A DNA stretch of 6,163 nt from Verrucomicrobiales bacterium (GTDB lineage: Bacteria; Verrucomicrobiota; Verrucomicrobiia; Verrucomicrobiales; V1-33), in contig JALRGF010000377.1 of NCBI GenBank assembly GCA_023253495.1, positions 1 through 6,163 of the forward strand, given 5' to 3'. The notes beneath the pieces are model-generated. The model was not told where the DNA came from. It ran no database searches and saw only the letters and a program-made list of their open reading frames with translations. Position numbers and translations under genes: made by a program. Every line of letters starts with the position of its first letter. Position 1 is the stretch's first letter. Below are positions 3,257 to 6,163 of the stretch, in pieces.

Positions 3257-6162
3257 CGCTGCAGGAATTCGATCAGGTCCTTGAGTTCCTCCGGCAGCAG
3301 CCCGGACTCCAGCCCCTCGGGCATGAGCGAGCGGTTGAGCGTGGTCACGCTGGCCACCTCGGAGCGCGGCACCGTGACCAGCGACCCCAGCGGCATGAGC
3401 ACCGATACCGCCTCGGCACTTTCATCGCGGAGCAGGCCGGTATGGCGTTCGCCGGTTCTGGTGACCACGGTGCAGGCGACATAATTCGGATGAATGGCCA
3501 TGTTGGGGTCGACGATATGGCTGAGCAGGTCCTCGGTGCTGCGGTGGTTGAGGCCGAGCAGTTCGGGGCCGACCGCGTTGCCGATGCTTCCGCGCACGTG
3601 GCACATCTGGCAGCGCTCCATGTAGACCCGGAAGCCGGAACGGCCGTCGCCGCGCGCCGGCAGCTGCGCCAGCAGTTCGCCCACCGAGGCCCGGCGGTTC
3701 GAGTACTCATGATCGTCGAAAAATTTCCGCGCGCGCGCTGCCAGCGCCTCGTCCCGGCCGTTGAGAAACTCACGACGTTGTTCCAGATCGAGGTTCAGCT
3801 CCCCGAAGACGATCTCCCGGCGCTCCAGCGCCCCGATGAGCGCCTCGTGCCACGGCCGGCGGTCGACAAACAGACTGACCAGAGCCGGGCGCACCGCGGG
3901 ATTGACCATCGGCCAGCGCTCGAGCAACCGCGCCCCGACGGCCGGGTCCCGATGCCGCTGCAGGGCGACGACCACCGACTGCTGCAGCCCCGCCGAGGTC
4001 GTGGCATCGAGCAGCGCCACCAGCGGACCGGCGTCCGGACCGCGCGCCAGCAGCGCCACCGCCTTGATCCGGTCCGCCTCCGGGCGCGCGGTGTCGCGGG
4101 CCACCGCCGCCGCCCGATCCAGCTCGGAAGCCAGAGCGGCCGGCGCCGCCACGCCCAGTGCCCCGGCCAGATCAAACAACGCCGGACGAGCCGCCTCCGG
4201 CGCGGCCGCCGCCCAGCGCTCAAGCCGACCGCTCCACAGCGCCGCCTGGTCGTCGGACGCCCGCCCCGCCCCGGCCGCCAGCCCGGCCACCACTGCCGGA
4301 GACGGCGCGGCCCGCTCCAGCACCGGCAGCGGCCGACCCGTGGAAACCGCCAGCCGCGCCAGCGGCTCAAGGACTGACTCCGGCCACGGCTCATCGGCCG
4401 CCAAGGCCCGCTCCATGGCCGCCGGCGCCTCCGGCCCCAGCCCGATCAACGCCGCCTTCACCAGCCAGGCGTCACCCGCGTCCCGCCGCAACATCGCCAG
4501 CAACGGCTCGACCCGCCCGGTCGGCTTTATCACCGCCAGACTGAGCGCCGCCTGCATCCGGACCGATGCCACCGGATCCGCCACCGCCGCCAGCACCCCG
4601 GCCGCCACTGCCGCCGCCGGCTGCGCCTCGGCCAGCACCACCCCGTTTTCCCGCACCCCGGGCGAACCCGACCGCATCGCCGCCACCACCAGATCCGGGG
4701 TGAGCGCCTCCAGCGAGTGAAGCAACCGCAGCGCGCGCACCCGGGCCACCGGCGCCGCGTCGTCGGCCGCCACCGCCGCCAGCAACCCCCGCGCCGCCTC
4801 CGGCCGTTGTTCGAAAAGCAGTCGATGCGCCGTCTCGCGCCGCCACGGAAGCACCGACCCGAGCGCCCGCACCAGTTCTTCCGGGGACGCCCCGGCCAGC
4901 GGCGGCCCGGCCTCCGGCAGCCCTGCCACCGGCGTGATCCGGTAAATCCGCCCGCGGTCGTCCCCGGCCCGCAGGTCCATCGTTTTCTTCACTTCGGCAG
5001 GAATGTAATCCGGGTGCTCAATCACCTCGCGCTGCATGTCCAGCATCCAGACCGCCCCGTCCGGCCCATGCTCCAGCGCCGTCGGCCGGAAACTCACATC
5101 CCGGCTGGCCAGAAATTCCCGCCCATCACCATTGGCCGGATCCGCCACCGCCACCGCCCCGTCCCGGCGCAACTCATCACGATGCACCAGACTGGCCGCC
5201 TGATCACAGGTGAGGACCGACGCCTCCCACTCCGGCCCGAAGGGCGATACCCCGAAATAGAAAGTCGCCGAGCCCGACGAAAAATGCCCCGCCTGCTCCG
5301 GATGATTCACCCGCGTCTGCATGTCCCCGATCGGAAACAAGCGGGTAGCATGTCCATCCCGCGCGATAAAAACCGTGAACGGCCCGAGCCAGCGCGACGA
5401 GGGAATGCCTTCCAGATACCGCTGCGCCACCACCCGCTGCATCAGATACTCGCGGTTGTGCGCGGTGAACGAACGGCCCCACTCGTCAAAAACCAGTCCG
5501 AATCCGCCCCCGGTTTCCACCGTGGTCACCAGCCGCCCGCGGTCCGGATCCAAGGCAAAATCAAGCCGCCCGAGCGACACCGGCTCCGCCTCCGGTGCCA
5601 GCGGCGTGGTGATCCGTCCCGCGTTGCCGCCGTTGACCCCGTGCACCCGGCCGTCCGGACCGAACCGCAGGCCGTTGAAATTGCTGTCCGTCACCCCCAG
5701 TGGAAATCCCGCGGCCACCGGACGCCGGATTTCCGCGCGTCCATCCCCGTCGGCATCCTCCAGATAAATGATTTCCGGCGGCGCCGCGACCAGCACCCCG
5801 CCGCGCCACGGCGTGATCGACGTCGGATAACTCAACCCCTCCGCAAAAACCACCGATTCATCCGCACGCCCGTCACCATCAGTGTCCCGGAGCCGGCGCA
5901 CCCGGCCGCCAGGAGGCGCCCCCTCGCCCAGCCCCAGCGGATAGTCGCGCATCTCCACCACCAGACAGGATCCATCCGCCGTAAAACACAGGGCCACCGG
6001 ATCCACCACCTGCGGCTCGACCGCAAAAAGAGTCACCCGCACCCGGGGGTCATGCTCAAATTTCCCGGAAACCACACCTCCGTCATCGGCCCGCAAATGC
6101 CCCGCGGGTACAAGAATCATCAACCCCAGGACCGCCGATGGAAGCAGGGACCGCGTGCACAT
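3247..6162 (-). CDS. PVC-type membrane-bound dehydrogenase-like protein with HEAT repeats and CxxCH heme site
   Basis: This 971-residue exported protein has three parts. After a signal peptide (MCTR, hydrophobic core about 5-19, likely cleavage after LRA at 25), residues about 35-410 form a beta-propeller-like domain of the 'PVC membrane-bound dehydrogenase' N-terminal family, with the hallmark VVEMRDYP at 68-75. Two DxDGDG loops, at 93-98 and 136-141, look like calcium-binding or dockerin-type loops. Residues about 424-780 are Ala/Leu-rich helical HEAT-like repeats. The C-terminal domain, about 836-971, is a cytochrome c module with CQMCH at 851-855 for covalent heme; M947 in SLMPEGL is a plausible distal ligand by family position. 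It is probably periplasmic; the substrate is unknown, though members often sit near polysaccharide degradation genes in this phylum. The ATG at 6162 has a good signal peptide after it, but only one upstream base is visible, so no ribosome site can be judged. Its stop lies 48 bp from that of the convergent phosphodiesterase gene. Confidence 0.93.
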   Translation of the reverse strand: MCTRSLLPSAVLGLMILVPAGHLRADDGGVVSGKFEHDPRVRVTLFAVEPQVVDPVALCFTADGSCLVVEMRDYPLGLGEGAPPGGRVRRLRDTDGDGRADESVVFAEGLSYPTSITPWRGGVLVAAPPEIIYLEDADGDGRAEIRRPVAAGFPLGVTDSNFNGLRFGPDGRVHGVNGGNAGRITTPLAPEAEPVSLGRLDFALDPDRGRLVTTVETGGGFGLVFDEWGRSFTAHNREYLMQRVVAQRYLEGIPSSRWLGPFTVFIARDGHATRLFPIGDMQTRVNHPEQAGHFSSGSATFYFGVSPFGPEWEASVLTCDQAASLVHRDELRRDGAVAVADPANGDGREFLASRDVSFRPTALEHGPDGAVWMLDMQREVIEHPDYIPAEVKKTMDLRAGDDRGRIYRITPVAGLPEAGPPLAGASPEELVRALGSVLPWRRETAHRLLFEQRPEAARGLLAAVAADDAAPVARVRALRLLHSLEALTPDLVVAAMRSGSPGVRENGVVLAEAQPAAAVAAGVLAAVADPVASVRMQAALSLAVIKPTGRVEPLLAMLRRDAGDAWLVKAALIGLGPEAPAAMERALAADEPWPESVLEPLARLAVSTGRPLPVLERAAPSPAVVAGLAAGAGRASDDQAALWSGRLERWAAAAPEAARPALFDLAGALGVAAPAALASELDRAAAVARDTARPEADRIKAVALLARGPDAGPLVALLDATTSAGLQQSVVVALQRHRDPAVGARLLERWPMVNPAVRPALVSLFVDRRPWHEALIGALERREIVFGELNLDLEQRREFLNGRDEALAARARKFFDDHEYSNRRASVGELLAQLPARGDGRSGFRVYMERCQMCHVRGSIGNAVGPELLGLNHRSTEDLLSHIVDPNMAIHPNYVACTVVTRTGERHTGLLRDESAEAVSVLMPLGSLVTVPRSEVASVTTLNRSLMPEGLESGLLPEELKDLIEFLQRRD

Positions 6163-6163
6163 G

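Noticed and set aside
3220..4720. Long plus-strand open frames (up to 385 residues) opposite the CxxCH protein gene
   Set aside because: They are rich in Arg, Pro, Ser and Ala with no recognisable motifs, and they lie antisense to a gene with clear domains. GC-rich coding DNA routinely leaves such frames open.

Overview
This GC-rich window most likely comes from a chromosome of the Verrucomicrobiota (Planctomycetota are the main alternative). Three things point there. A 971-residue exported protein on the minus strand has the architecture of the PVC-type CxxCH heme-binding 'membrane-bound dehydrogenase' family. Two exported proteins end in PEP-CTERM/exosortase sorting signals, one of them a VPETG variant close to the VPDSG variant described from Verrucomicrobiae. 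Intergenic space carries dispersed repeats. The placement is inference from families; no marker gene is present.

Layout. Positions 1-127 look like the 3' end of a plus-strand gene of unknown identity. It runs without a stop into a 27-bp-period repeat array (about 128-208) and would close only at 388, antisense to the next gene. Gene 1 (226-834, minus) is a small PEP-CTERM-like exported protein, visibly less GC-rich than its surroundings. A 482-bp gap follows (835-1316). It holds a possible 35-codon leader ORF coupled to gene 1, an A/T-rich island that could be both a minus-strand promoter and a plus-strand intrinsic terminator, several inverted repeats, and a second copy of the 27-bp array (about 1228-1311). 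Gene 2 (1317-2180, minus) is a second, unrelated PEP-CTERM protein. Across a short divergent gap lies gene 3 (2329-3198, plus), an exported glycerophosphodiester phosphodiesterase, probably a lipoprotein. It converges on gene 4 (3247-6162, minus), the large CxxCH/HEAT protein, whose start codon sits one base inside the right edge.

How the genes work together. All four recognisable products carry export signals, so this is an envelope or periplasm-facing stretch. Two proteins are predicted exosortase substrates, one hydrolyses glycerophosphodiesters, and one is a probable periplasmic c-type cytochrome fused to a beta-propeller and HEAT repeats. The strands and spacing do not suggest one operon, and no exosortase, sortase or EPS gene is in view.

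I see no CRISPR array, tRNA, rRNA, transposase or defence cassette. The unusual content is intergenic: the same 27-bp, three-unit array lies at the 3' side of both PEP-CTERM genes in the same phase and orientation, and the A/T island upstream of gene 1 has overlapping regulatory readings.
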